64,000 nt of DNA, taken from positions 1-64,000 of the forward strand of contig JAEOTZ010000071.1 in the NCBI GenBank assembly GCA_016839585.1, in the 5' to 3' direction. Made by a program: the position numbers and the translations under genes. Positions 9,628 through 18,705 of this stretch are shown piece by piece; position 1 is the stretch's first letter, and every line of letters begins with the position of its first letter. The DNA comes from Promethearchaeota archaeon (GTDB taxonomy: Archaea > Asgardarchaeota > Lokiarchaeia > Sigyniarchaeales > SOKP01). A model generated the notes under the pieces. That model was given only the letters and a program-made list of their open reading frames with translations. It did no database searches and had not been told where the DNA came from.

Positions 9628-10881
9628 ATGGCAAAAGCTAGAGAAATAAAAAATGGAAATGGAAATAGCATGGAAATCAACAAGCCTTACTATTGTACTG
9701 AATGTAAGCGTAATCATACAAAAGGCAAAATATATAAAGAACATCTCGAGTTTGCAAATTCTGAAGATATTAATGAAGAACTTATTAATGGTGAGAATAC
9801 TGAGTCAGAATTAGGGAATGAGGATCCAGAAATCGAGGATTATGATGATGAAGCAGAAATTATCGAAGCCTTTAATGAATTAGAAGAAGAAATCAATTCT
9901 GATGTTGAGAATTTCTCTAATAATGATAATGATATAAATAATTGTGTCGAAGCAGTAAAAAATCTCCCTGGAGTTGGAGAAGCTACTCTCAATAAACTAA
10001 TTAAAGCAGGTTTTAATTCATTAGAATCAATAGCATTTACACCTCCCTCAATCATACAAGAAGAAAGTGGTCTAGGAGAAAAAACAACAACAAAACTGAT
10101 TAAAGTATCAATGGAAAAACTTAATATAGGATTTAAATCTGCCGTAGATATATGGGAACATCGAAAAAACATTGCTCGAGTTACTACAGGGAGCCAAGAA
10201 TTAGATGATTTATTAGGTGGAGGGATTGAGACTGGCAGTGTTATTGAATTTTTTGGGGAATTTAGGACTGGAAAAACTCAAATTATGCATCAATTATGTG
10301 TAAATGTTCAGTTACCTCGAGAAAAAGGTGGTCTTGAAGGAAATGCATTATATATTGATACAGAGGGAACATTTCGACCTGAAAGAATAATACAAATGGC
10401 CGAGGCTCAGGATCTTGATCATAACAAAGTCTTAAAAAATATAGTGTTTGGTCGTGCTTATAATTCAGATCATCAAATACTTTTAATTAAAGAAACAGCG
10501 AATCTAATTAAAGAAAAAAATATCAAAATAATTGTGGTAGATTCTTTAATAGGACACTTTAGGAGTGAATATATTGGCAGAGGCACCCTAGCAACTCGAC
10601 AACAAACAATCAATTCTCATCTACATGATCTATTAAGATTATGTGATATATATCCTGAATTAGGAGTTGTTGTAACGAATCAAGTTCAATCAAAACCTGA
10701 TGTTTTTTATGGAAATCCATTACGAGCAGCTGGTGGTAATGTTGTAGCTCATGGTTCAACTATTAGGGTTTATTTAAGAAAAGGAAAAGGTGAACAGAGG
10801 ATAGCAAAAGTTGTAGATGCCCCTCATCTGCCAGAAGGAGAAGCTGTCTTCAGTATTACTGGAAATGGTATAACAGATTAA
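9628..10881 (+). CDS. radA: DNA repair and recombination protein RadA with N-terminal zinc-finger-like extension
   Basis: Archaeal RecA/Rad51-family recombinase that forms filaments on single-stranded DNA for homologous recombination. The core is clear: helix-hairpin-helix domain (about residues 105-165, with [12 protein letters not shown]), Walker [10 protein letters not shown] at about 209-217, Walker [13 protein letters not shown], and the ssDNA-binding L1/L2 region with TNQVQSKPD. The unusual part is the first ~100 residues: Cys23-x2-Cys26-x3-His30-x8-His39 followed by a long acidic stretch (about residues 45-105). RadA is normally about 320-350 residues; this one is 417. ATG start; a later ATG at codon 15 still keeps the Cys/His motif. 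It sits alone, between genes of opposite strand. Confidence 0.96.
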   Translation: MAKAREIKNGNGNSMEINKPYYCTECKRNHTKGKIYKEHLEFANSEDINEELINGENTESELGNEDPEIEDYDDEAEIIEAFNELEEEINSDVENFSNNDNDINNCVEAVKNLPGVGEATLNKLIKAGFNSLESIAFTPPSIIQEESGLGEKTTTKLIKVSMEKLNIGFKSAVDIWEHRKNIARVTTGSQELDDLLGGGIETGSVIEFFGEFRTGKTQIMHQLCVNVQLPREKGGLEGNALYIDTEGTFRPERIIQMAEAQDLDHNKVLKNIVFGRAYNSDHQILLIKETANLIKEKNIKIIVVDSLIGHFRSEYIGRGTLATRQQTINSHLHDLLRLCDIYPELGVVVTNQVQSKPDVFYGNPLRAAGGNVVAHGSTIRVYLRKGKGEQRIAKVVDAPHLPEGEAVFSITGNGITD

Positions 10882-10915
10882 TATATTAATAAAAAGAGTA
10901 AGTATTAAATTAATT

Positions 10916-11500
10916 TTATATTTTTATTTTCCACCCTTCTTTCTGTGTGAATTGTATTTTATCATCTTTATCCATTTGATTAATTAGAAGAGAAATCATT
11001 TTCTCAGAGACAGTTATTTTTTCATCAACTGCTCTCTCTAAAACTCTATCAATTAATACTTTTAATGATTTCACTGATTTCTCCTTATAAAGAATCATAA
11101 AGATTGTTTTTTCCACATATTCTCTTATTTTCACTGGAATGGTTAAAGCTTCTTTTTTTTTTGGCATAGGAGGTGCCTTAATTATTTCATCTTTAGGCTT
11201 TTCATACTCAACAACAATTGTTTTTACTCCTACCTTTTTTGTGCTCTTTTGTACGTCATCAAATTTTATAGCTGCTTTCTCTTTTCTAATATCTTTAAAT
11301 TCTTTTTCTTCTTTTTCTGCAATCTCAATTTTATCATTAGGTTTAGTTGTACTAATAGATTCTACAGTCGAGATTCCTTCTTTTTTCATTTGTTTTTCTT
11401 TTTTGCTTTTCCTTTTTCTTACAAAACTAACTATAACTATATTGATAATAAGATAAATATCAATTAAAACTAGATTTGGAAGTTGTAGAAAGATTGGCAC
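10916..11500 (-). CDS. membrane-anchored protein with charged linker and helical C-terminal domain, function unknown
   Basis: I do not recognise this protein. Residues about 5-27 form one hydrophobic segment (PNLVLIDIYLIINIVIVSFV) followed by a basic stop-transfer stretch (RKRKSKKEK), so it would be N-terminally anchored with the bulk in the cytosol. Residues 30-115 are highly charged, Lys/Glu-rich and probably disordered or coiled. Residues about 120-194 look like a compact helical domain ending in a winged-helix-like strand (a pattern of helices then KIQFTQKEGWKIKI). GTG start at 11500, supported by AAGGTGA a few bases upstream on the coding strand. It converges with radA. Confidence 0.7.
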   Translation of the reverse strand: MPIFLQLPNLVLIDIYLIINIVIVSFVRKRKSKKEKQMKKEGISTVESISTTKPNDKIEIAEKEEKEFKDIRKEKAAIKFDDVQKSTKKVGVKTIVVEYEKPKDEIIKAPPMPKKKEALTIPVKIREYVEKTIFMILYKEKSVKSLKVLIDRVLERAVDEKITVSEKMISLLINQMDKDDKIQFTQKEGWKIKI

Positions 11501-11749
11501 TTCACCTTATTATAATTTTAAAAATAAAATTTTGTCTCATGTTGGATATATAATGAAGATATTTCAAGATATAATATTACTACTTCTTTTAAGTAATTGC
11601 TCCAATTTAATTATATATATATAAAATAAAGAATTTCATCCTAATTAAAATTTAGAATACAAGTATAAGATTGAGATTAATCAAACAAGTTAAGACTATT
11701 CCAAGATTAAGATTTTAAAATAAAAAGAAAAAAATAGTAAAAAAAATTT

Positions 11750-14700
11750 TTATATTAATTTTTCATATTCCTTAGATTTATTTGATAATCTTTTAACTTC
11801 CTTTGTCATTTCAGTCACGCCTAATTTAAAGATTTCAGATGCTATTCTTGAAGCCATTCTAAATTTTTGAGTAGCTTCAGAGTAATGTTCTTCTTTAGCT
11901 GCTAATTTTGCTCCCTTCTCTAGTTCCTTTAGTTTTGCTTTAAAATCTACAATTTTTGTCCTGCGGATAAGGTCTTCTAATTCTTCAAATTCTTTATGTA
12001 TTTCCCAATTTGTAGCTATCATTAGAGCATTTTGATAAATCGTAATAACCTTATCATAATCCTTCTCTTTCCTTGCTAAAGCAGCATTCTTCTTCAAGTT
12101 TTTAATCTCTTTTTTAGCTGATTTTAGATTTTCTATTTTTACTACACCCACTTTCATAGGTGTTGATACAATTACCTGGCGTTCCGCTATACTGACAAAG
12201 TAAGCTTCTCTTTCAGCAGGACCCATTTGAGCTAAATCATTAACAAGTTTTTGTTTCTCTTCTGGAGATAAGCCAACTAATCCCGCTACTTTTTGGCTAA
12301 TAAGATTTAATTCTTGTTGGGAAATAGGTTGGGCTTCAATAATGGAGATCTCTATTGGCATTAAGATTTTTTTGTCTCTTAATTCTTTAATACCACTAAA
12401 AATTTCAGCAGTATCTTTCTTAGTTCTTTCTGTAGCTTCTTTCAAAAGAGTCGCTATAAAAAAGAAATCTCTTTCTGCTTCTTCGCAGCAACTGTGAGCA
12501 ATTTTTAAAACATCCTTGGAATGGGGTGTTTTAAGAGTTTTTACATCCGAAAAATCATATGTAATCTTATGAGGTAAAATTATTGAAGTATTAAAGATCT
12601 CATCAACAGTTACTCCAGCATTTCTGAAAACATTTAATTGCCCTCTCCAATTTGGAAGCTCACTTTCGTAAGTTTTTCCAAAAGCTGCAATAAATTCGGT
12701 TAGATGTTTACGTAAGATTATTGATGCTTTCTTACTTAACACTAAGGCAACTCTAATATACTCTCCATCAGCTAATAACAACATCTTATCGCCATAAGTT
12801 ATCTCATTTAACGCTTTCTGAGCCACCATTTCTTTCCCGAATGAAGATACTGCAGAAATGAAACCACTGATTAACTCAGGGTCAATCGCCTCTGAACCAA
12901 AAGATTTGAAGAAAACACATGTTCCTGTTCCCTTGTATAAAACTAAAATGTGTTCTAAATTAATTGCATCATCAAATATCGTCCTGACTTCAGTTAAAGC
13001 CCTTTTCTTTTCACGTTTTTTAGGAACAACAAGTCCCCTATAAATAGCAACTGAACCAGCTCCCACTGCTGCGACTGCTCCAATAATAATTATATATGGC
13101 ATGAAATCCTCAAAGGTCGGACCCCCTGAAAGAGGAATAACTTCAATATCTGAGATTAAGAGTGTATCACCTACGTGATTGTATGCTGGTTGAATTTGTA
13201 CTGAAAGATTCATATTTTTTGCTGCCCCAATTACCGTAATTTCAAACTCAGCTTCACCAGTAGCATTTGTAGCAACTGGTGAAGTTGCTGTTCCAAGTAC
13301 TCCATTAAAATATGGTGTTATTACCATATTTTCCCCTACTAGCAGCAACCAATCGGTACCATTATTGTATTCTGCTTTAAGGACAATAATAAATTGTTCT
13401 CCCGCTTTTACACTAACTGGTTTATAAACGACCGAAATATTTACTATATATTTTGCCTTTAAAGTCAGGTTGAAACTTAAAATTGACTTCTCATAATTAT
13501 TTAAAGAGATAGATACATTTATTGTATAAGTTCCTAAGCTCGCTAATTCTGATGTGAATATATATCCCTTAAAAGATTTTGTATTTAAATCATAACTTAA
13601 AGTTTCAGTTAAAGAACCTTCATTTGATGTATTTGTCAGTTCAAGGTAATCTACTTCATAAGAATCACCCAAAACATCAACTAATTCATCACCATAATCA
13701 TCATCAGTTATTGTAAAATTAAGATATAAATCTCGTTCTATGAAACATAAATAATTATTATCTCCAGTAGGTGTAAGAGGTCCATCTCCTCCGGGGTCAG
13801 ATACAGAATCTATGTGAGTTTGTGTAAGATTTCCTCTGAGATAGAAATCTATAGTCTCTATACTTGTATTATAATTTGGATCAAATGTAACATTTATTTC
13901 AAATTGAATCCAACCAGAATCTAGTCCAGCAGTACTTACATTTAATAGATATTGACCAGGAGTCGCTGTAGAATATAACCATCTAGACTGGGTACCTCCA
14001 GTTTGATTTTCTCTTACAGTTACATAATTAACTGTTAACCCTATTATCGCTTGATCGTTATCTGTATCATTGAAATAAAATAGTATAGATTGATTGAGTT
14101 TGTCTTTTCTGATAAGTGTATTGTTATAAGATATAAGTTGAATATCAGTTTGTGTAGAAATTACTCTTAGAGTTAATGATATATTCTGGGTTTGCTTTCC
14201 CACAGCAGTAATATTAAATATACATGTATAAGGGGTATCAGATGCTATTACTCCACTAGTATCTAATTCAATCGTGTAATTTCCGGGAGTACCTCCCACT
14301 GGATTAGTACTATATATGAACTCTGGTGCTAAAGATACCTCTTCTATAGTTGCTCCTGTAACGGGATTTGTATCAACATCTGAATAATAAAATGTGTATG
14401 AGACATTATAACCTCTTAATACATCGCCAAAATCTTTAGTTGGCGATGGCGAAATTGTTGTATTTTGGCGTAAATGAAATGAAAATGTGGTATTAGCAGC
14501 ATTATGGTATGTTTTTGAAGCCTCTATTTCAATGTAATTCCAACCAAAACTAAATTTACTTGTATTTACCTCAAGAGAATAGAATCCACTTCCCTCTTCA
14601 ATCCCTGTTAATAAAGTACTATTTGTAGCAATATCAGCACCAATTATTCCCATATCACCTTTATTATAACCTGTATCATTATAAAATACGCTTATATTAA

Positions 14701-16441
14701 ATAATTCATTAGTAAAGCGTTCTTGCCCAATTGGAGGAGATTCTAAAACTAATTCAGTAACTGCCCTAATAGTTAAGTCTTTTTCTAAAAATCCAGCAGC
14801 AGTATCATTATTCCAAAATACTTGAACCTTGTAAGGTCCATAAACATTTTCTGCAGTATCTGAAATTTTCCAGCTATCTAATGGAATTTCATTATTTGCT
14901 ACTAATGAGTTATTAAAATAGGTATGATTTTCATAATAACCTGGTGCTGGGCTATATACACTCAAATTAATGGAACCATCTCCGATAATCTCAGAAAAGC
15001 TTGCCTGAAATGTAACAGTATCAGTAAAGTTAACTACTTCCCATTCAACCGCATTAACATAAGTACGTATCGTTTGGAGTAAATTATAGGATTGAGCTGT
15101 TATATACCAGTTTATTCCATTTCCAGCACCTCTTATTTGAAGATCTCTATATTTATTACTTATTGGACCTAAAGAGATATCTGAAGTTTTATCTATCAAA
15201 CCATCTGTTGCGGTAAAATTTTCCCATGTACTAGGTACTGTGAAATTAATTATATAATCATTAAATCTCGCATCAAAATCATTTATCGCTCCAAGAGTAG
15301 AATTCCAATTAATTGATTGACTACTCCCAGGTACTTCGAAGATAGATGATGCTTCTAAATCAGTTTTTGTATAATTAATTTGAACTTTAGCTATACGACA
15401 GGTGGCATTCCACCAATCGGCAGAAACAGTATATTGCAATTCACCTGAACCACTACTATTTACATCCAAAGATTCCCAATATCCGATACCATTACTGACA
15501 TCAATAACAGCATTATCATTTATTTTTAAATTAAGATCGGAAGGTTTAGGATTTTCATTAACTGGGTTTAAATCACATTTTAAATTGAGATCAGCTCCAT
15601 TTCCTAAAGGATCAAAAAAGTTCCAATTTATACCAACTGCGTAAAAACAATCAATATCATCAGATCCATCAACACCACCAACATCATAATCGTAATACCA
15701 CTGAGTATTATCTGCAACATCAATTAAAGCCACAAAAAAAGTCTTATTTTCTGTTTGAGACACATTTAAAAATTCATTTAGATTTGAAAATTTATACCAT
15801 TCACTGACATTTCCAATCGACACTCCAGAAACTAAAGTAGTTAATAGACTATCTGGTTCACTATACTGTTGTCCAGAGTTCCATTTCGAGCTATAAAGTT
15901 GTAATGAAACGGATCCACTATTCCCATCATCATCATTATAGATTTTTACTGTAACATTTTCTAAATAGCAACTTGCAGTAACATTAAATGAGGCCCCATA
16001 TTTGTTAACAGAAATATCAGCTCCATTATTTCCATCATCCTCGTATATAATAGACATATTTGGAGCAAATATATCCTCAATATCAAACCTAGTATAGCTT
16101 GAATTAAATGTAATATCAGTTGGACAAGGTATATAGAAAGAATTGTTATTCGAATCTGAAGGATTTAATATGGTATTAAATGAATTATTTAAATAAGATT
16201 GATGTAACTTAATATCCAAATTTCCTCCAGAACCATTAAAAGAATTCTGATAATCAGAAGTCATAAGATTGTCCATTTGAAAATCAAATGATTCAAAATC
16301 CTCATTATCATCTTCTCCAAATAAATTATTATTTTCAATAAAATTCCAATGAATCCAATTGACATTAAGAATTATTGTACCAAGCAATAAAAGAAAAATA
16401 GAAGTTGCTTTTATCCTCTTTTTGATTTTTACCCTATTCAT
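11750..16441 (-). CDS. giant surface protein: signal anchor, extracellular beta-rich region, TM, cytosolic longin-like domain and helical tail
   Basis: A type I-like membrane protein of 1563 residues. After an N-terminal hydrophobic segment (about residues 14-34), residues 40-1100 are Ser/Thr/Asn/Gly-rich with a very large number of N-x-S/T sites and repeating beta-sandwich-like units (patterns such as YTIEL/YLLNVSTAGL, FYLRGNLT), typical of glycosylated archaeal surface proteins. A transmembrane helix (about 1112-1135) is followed by the basic VPKKREKKR. The cytosolic part begins with NLEHILVLYKGTGTCVFF and continues to about residue 1300 as a longin/roadblock-like alpha-beta fold, then a Lys/Glu-rich helical, TPR-like tail (about 1300-1563). 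The start is ATG at 16441; a TTG three codons upstream is possible. It reads like a receptor or adhesion protein that reports to the cytosol; this is inference. Confidence 0.88.
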   Translation of the reverse strand: MNRVKIKKRIKATSIFLLLLGTIILNVNWIHWNFIENNNLFGEDDNEDFESFDFQMDNLMTSDYQNSFNGSGGNLDIKLHQSYLNNSFNTILNPSDSNNNSFYIPCPTDITFNSSYTRFDIEDIFAPNMSIIYEDDGNNGADISVNKYGASFNVTASCYLENVTVKIYNDDDGNSGSVSLQLYSSKWNSGQQYSEPDSLLTTLVSGVSIGNVSEWYKFSNLNEFLNVSQTENKTFFVALIDVADNTQWYYDYDVGGVDGSDDIDCFYAVGINWNFFDPLGNGADLNLKCDLNPVNENPKPSDLNLKINDNAVIDVSNGIGYWESLDVNSSGSGELQYTVSADWWNATCRIAKVQINYTKTDLEASSIFEVPGSSQSINWNSTLGAINDFDARFNDYIINFTVPSTWENFTATDGLIDKTSDISLGPISNKYRDLQIRGAGNGINWYITAQSYNLLQTIRTYVNAVEWEVVNFTDTVTFQASFSEIIGDGSINLSVYSPAPGYYENHTYFNNSLVANNEIPLDSWKISDTAENVYGPYKVQVFWNNDTAAGFLEKDLTIRAVTELVLESPPIGQERFTNELFNISVFYNDTGYNKGDMGIIGADIATNSTLLTGIEEGSGFYSLEVNTSKFSFGWNYIEIEASKTYHNAANTTFSFHLRQNTTISPSPTKDFGDVLRGYNVSYTFYYSDVDTNPVTGATIEEVSLAPEFIYSTNPVGGTPGNYTIELDTSGVIASDTPYTCIFNITAVGKQTQNISLTLRVISTQTDIQLISYNNTLIRKDKLNQSILFYFNDTDNDQAIIGLTVNYVTVRENQTGGTQSRWLYSTATPGQYLLNVSTAGLDSGWIQFEINVTFDPNYNTSIETIDFYLRGNLTQTHIDSVSDPGGDGPLTPTGDNNYLCFIERDLYLNFTITDDDYGDELVDVLGDSYEVDYLELTNTSNEGSLTETLSYDLNTKSFKGYIFTSELASLGTYTINVSISLNNYEKSILSFNLTLKAKYIVNISVVYKPVSVKAGEQFIIVLKAEYNNGTDWLLLVGENMVITPYFNGVLGTATSPVATNATGEAEFEITVIGAAKNMNLSVQIQPAYNHVGDTLLISDIEVIPLSGGPTFEDFMPYIIIIGAVAAVGAGSVAIYRGLVVPKKREKKRALTEVRTIFDDAINLEHILVLYKGTGTCVFFKSFGSEAIDPELISGFISAVSSFGKEMVAQKALNEITYGDKMLLLADGEYIRVALVLSKKASIILRKHLTEFIAAFGKTYESELPNWRGQLNVFRNAGVTVDEIFNTSIILPHKITYDFSDVKTLKTPHSKDVLKIAHSCCEEAERDFFFIATLLKEATERTKKDTAEIFSGIKELRDKKILMPIEISIIEAQPISQQELNLISQKVAGLVGLSPEEKQKLVNDLAQMGPAEREAYFVSIAERQVIVSTPMKVGVVKIENLKSAKKEIKNLKKNAALARKEKDYDKVITIYQNALMIATNWEIHKEFEELEDLIRRTKIVDFKAKLKELEKGAKLAAKEEHYSEATQKFRMASRIASEIFKLGVTEMTKEVKRLSNKSKEYEKLI

Positions 16442-16725
16442 AGAAATCAAATAGTTATTATTTATTTTTAATTAATAAAATCGAATTTCCTAATTTGATA
16501 ATTAACTTTTATCGTATTAAATTAATTATTTTTTTTTGAATATTAATTTTGTAATTAATCAATTCATAATAATATCTTAATTTATACTTTTTCAAAACAG
16601 TCAGTATTCTTTCAAATTTATTTGTAAAAATAGAAATATAACTCTTTTAAAAATTTATAAAAAATGAAAATTAGGAACTAAATGGCGTAATTTCAAGAAA
16701 GGGATTTAGATATAAAATTATAATT

Positions 16726-17412
16726 TTATTTTTTCTTTAAAATAATCCTTGCATCAACACAAATTAGACCCTTTTCATAGATAAACACAGGATTCAAATC
16801 CATTTCGTTAATTTCTTCGTGTTTAATAACGAAATCTGAGACTTTTAATAAAACATTAACTATAGCATCTATGTCTGCTTTAGGTTTTCCACGGTATCCA
16901 TCTAGGATGGGAAAGCCCTTAATTTCATGAATCATTTCTTTTGCGTCATATTCTGTAATCGGTGCGATTCTAAAACTGACATCTTCTAAGAGTTCTACAA
17001 GTATACCTCCAATACCGAACATTAAAGCTGGACCAAATTGTGCATCAGTTGTCATTCCAATAATCAATTCGGTTATTGGTTCATCTGCCATTTTTTGAAC
17101 TGAAATTTTTTTTTCTTTCTGAGATGGTAAATTCATTAGATCTTTATAAGCTGCTTCTAATTCATGTTTATCCTTGATGTTTAACTTTACAGCTCCAGTA
17201 TCAGATTTATGTACAATATCTTCAGCGATAAGTTTTAAAACCAAAGGGAAACCAATTTCTTCAGCAGCAGATATAGTCTCATCTATCGAAGTTGTTAATC
17301 TTTGGGAAGGAATTGATATGCCAATTTCTTGTAATAATTCCTTAGATTCAAATTCAGTTAGAACTGTCTGATTAGATTCAATTTTATTACTCAAAACTTC
17401 AGAAATATTCAT
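16726..17412 (-). CDS. acdB: ADP-forming acyl-CoA synthetase beta subunit (ATP-grasp)
   Basis: Small subunit of the archaeal ADP-forming acetyl/acyl-CoA synthetase, which converts acyl-CoA, ADP and phosphate to acid, CoA and ATP and gives energy during amino-acid or peptide fermentation. The 228 residues match the usual beta subunit. The ATP-grasp_5 fold is visible: ELLQEIGI and PLVLKLIAEDIVHKSDTG (residues about 54-72) with the conserved HKSD, EPITELIIGM, and the Mg-site segment EMDLNPVFIY near the C-terminus. The alpha subunit is not adjacent; the preceding gene on the plus strand is the roadblock-GTPase. ATG start at 17412, 76 bases from the divergent GTPase gene, so the two share an intergenic promoter region. 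Confidence 0.92.
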   Translation of the reverse strand: MNISEVLSNKIESNQTVLTEFESKELLQEIGISIPSQRLTTSIDETISAAEEIGFPLVLKLIAEDIVHKSDTGAVKLNIKDKHELEAAYKDLMNLPSQKEKKISVQKMADEPITELIIGMTTDAQFGPALMFGIGGILVELLEDVSFRIAPITEYDAKEMIHEIKGFPILDGYRGKPKADIDAIVNVLLKVSDFVIKHEEINEMDLNPVFIYEKGLICVDARIILKKK

Positions 17413-17488
17413 TATGATATTCTCTTTAATAATTTAGAACTTAAACCTTATAATGATTTAATAGAATTATAATAAAGATTTAAAATTA

Positions 17489-18664
17489 ATGAATACACTA
17501 TTATTAAAACAAAAATCAAAATTAAAAACAAAAATATTTACCTTAATAAAGATAGATATGACCGGTGAAAAAGAAAGAAATATTTCGGTTTTATTGAAAA
17601 ATCTCATAGATTCTCATCAGGATTTAGAAATAGCTTTTCTTTACTCAAGAGAAGGTCTTTTGATTTCTAAATATGGGAGGTTGGAGGATCAAGGAGAATC
17701 TGAGACAGAAAATGAACTAGAAGTGATCTATGGAGCAATTACTACCATAGCAGAGAATTTATTAAATAGAATTAGTAATGAATATAAGATAGGACATTTT
17801 GGGAGTGGATCTTTTGAAACTCCTGACCATAGGATAATTTTTCTTGAAGCTGGTTCTCAAGCAATATTAATTTTATTTTGTAATTATGAAATAAACTTAA
17901 ATAAGCTTTTTCCAGTTGCTTACCTTGTAGCTGAAAAAATAGCACAATTATTAGAAGAAAGTTTTGATTTCAAATATAATTCCTTAGATATTCCAGAATT
18001 AAGTTTTCATGAAAATTTTTCCTTAAAATTAGATCAGTATCGTTCTGCAGATGAAATACAGCCTGTAATTGAAAATGTTTCCATGGAATATCATATAAAG
18101 AAATCTAAAGACAAAAAGAATGCATTTAAATTGATAATATTAGGCTCTGCTGCTGTTGGAAAAACTACATTAGTAAGAAGCTTTTTGAAAAAGGAACAAA
18201 CCCAAGATTACCGAGCTACGATTGGAATTGCGATTAGCTCAAAAAAGTTTTATATTCAAGGTTTTAAGGACGAAAAAATCAACTTTCTTATCTATGATTT
18301 GGCTGGTCAAGAATTTTTCAAACGAATTCGGCATGAATATTATAAAGGAGCAAACTGTGCTTTTATTGTTTATGATATTAAACGAAGAGAAACTTTTGAC
18401 GAAGGAATTGATTATTGGTTTAAGGATGCTAGAGAGGAATTAGGAAATATACCATTTGTTTTAATAGGTAATAAAGTTGACTTAGAAAACCAAAGACAAG
18501 TATCAAAAGAAGAAGGATTGAAAAAAGCGGCAGAATTGAAAAGCTTTTTTATCGAGACTTCAGCATTACACAATATTAATGTTCAAGATACGTTTAAACT
18601 CATCGGAATTGGCTTATTTTTCAAATCTGAAGATGAATTAACAAGTACAGATGAAATTTTTTAA
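17489..18664 (+). CDS. roadblock/LC7 domain fused to Ras/Rab-type small GTPase
   Basis: A 391-residue fusion. Residues about 30-165 form a roadblock/LC7 (longin-superfamily) domain: a predicted helix, LEIAFLYSREGLLISKYG, a central helix, and a beta pair DHRIIFLEAGSQAILILF, then a C-terminal helix. Residues 212-375 are a complete Ras-superfamily G domain: G1 GSAAVGKTT (219-227), G2 Thr244, G3 DLAGQE (270-275), G4 NKVD (328-331) and G5 TSA (357-359). There is no C-terminal Cys motif, so prenyl anchoring is not expected. Roadblock domains dimerise and in other systems act as GTPase regulators or scaffolds, so fusion may place regulator and GTPase in one chain. ATG at 17489 is taken; ATG at 17558 (codon 24, MTGEKER) may be the true start. 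Likely Asgard eukaryote-like signalling gene. Confidence 0.93.
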   Translation: MNTLLLKQKSKLKTKIFTLIKIDMTGEKERNISVLLKNLIDSHQDLEIAFLYSREGLLISKYGRLEDQGESETENELEVIYGAITTIAENLLNRISNEYKIGHFGSGSFETPDHRIIFLEAGSQAILILFCNYEINLNKLFPVAYLVAEKIAQLLEESFDFKYNSLDIPELSFHENFSLKLDQYRSADEIQPVIENVSMEYHIKKSKDKKNAFKLIILGSAAVGKTTLVRSFLKKEQTQDYRATIGIAISSKKFYIQGFKDEKINFLIYDLAGQEFFKRIRHEYYKGANCAFIVYDIKRRETFDEGIDYWFKDAREELGNIPFVLIGNKVDLENQRQVSKEEGLKKAAELKSFFIETSALHNINVQDTFKLIGIGLFFKSEDELTSTDEIF

Positions 18665-18705
18665 TAATAAATATGAAAAAATAGATAAAATAAAAAGAAA
18701 ATAAT

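Noticed and set aside
11139-11456. A 105-codon frame opposite the membrane-anchored protein
   Set aside because: It reads the complement of a Lys/Glu-rich stretch as Phe/Ser-rich sequence; typical antisense shadow.
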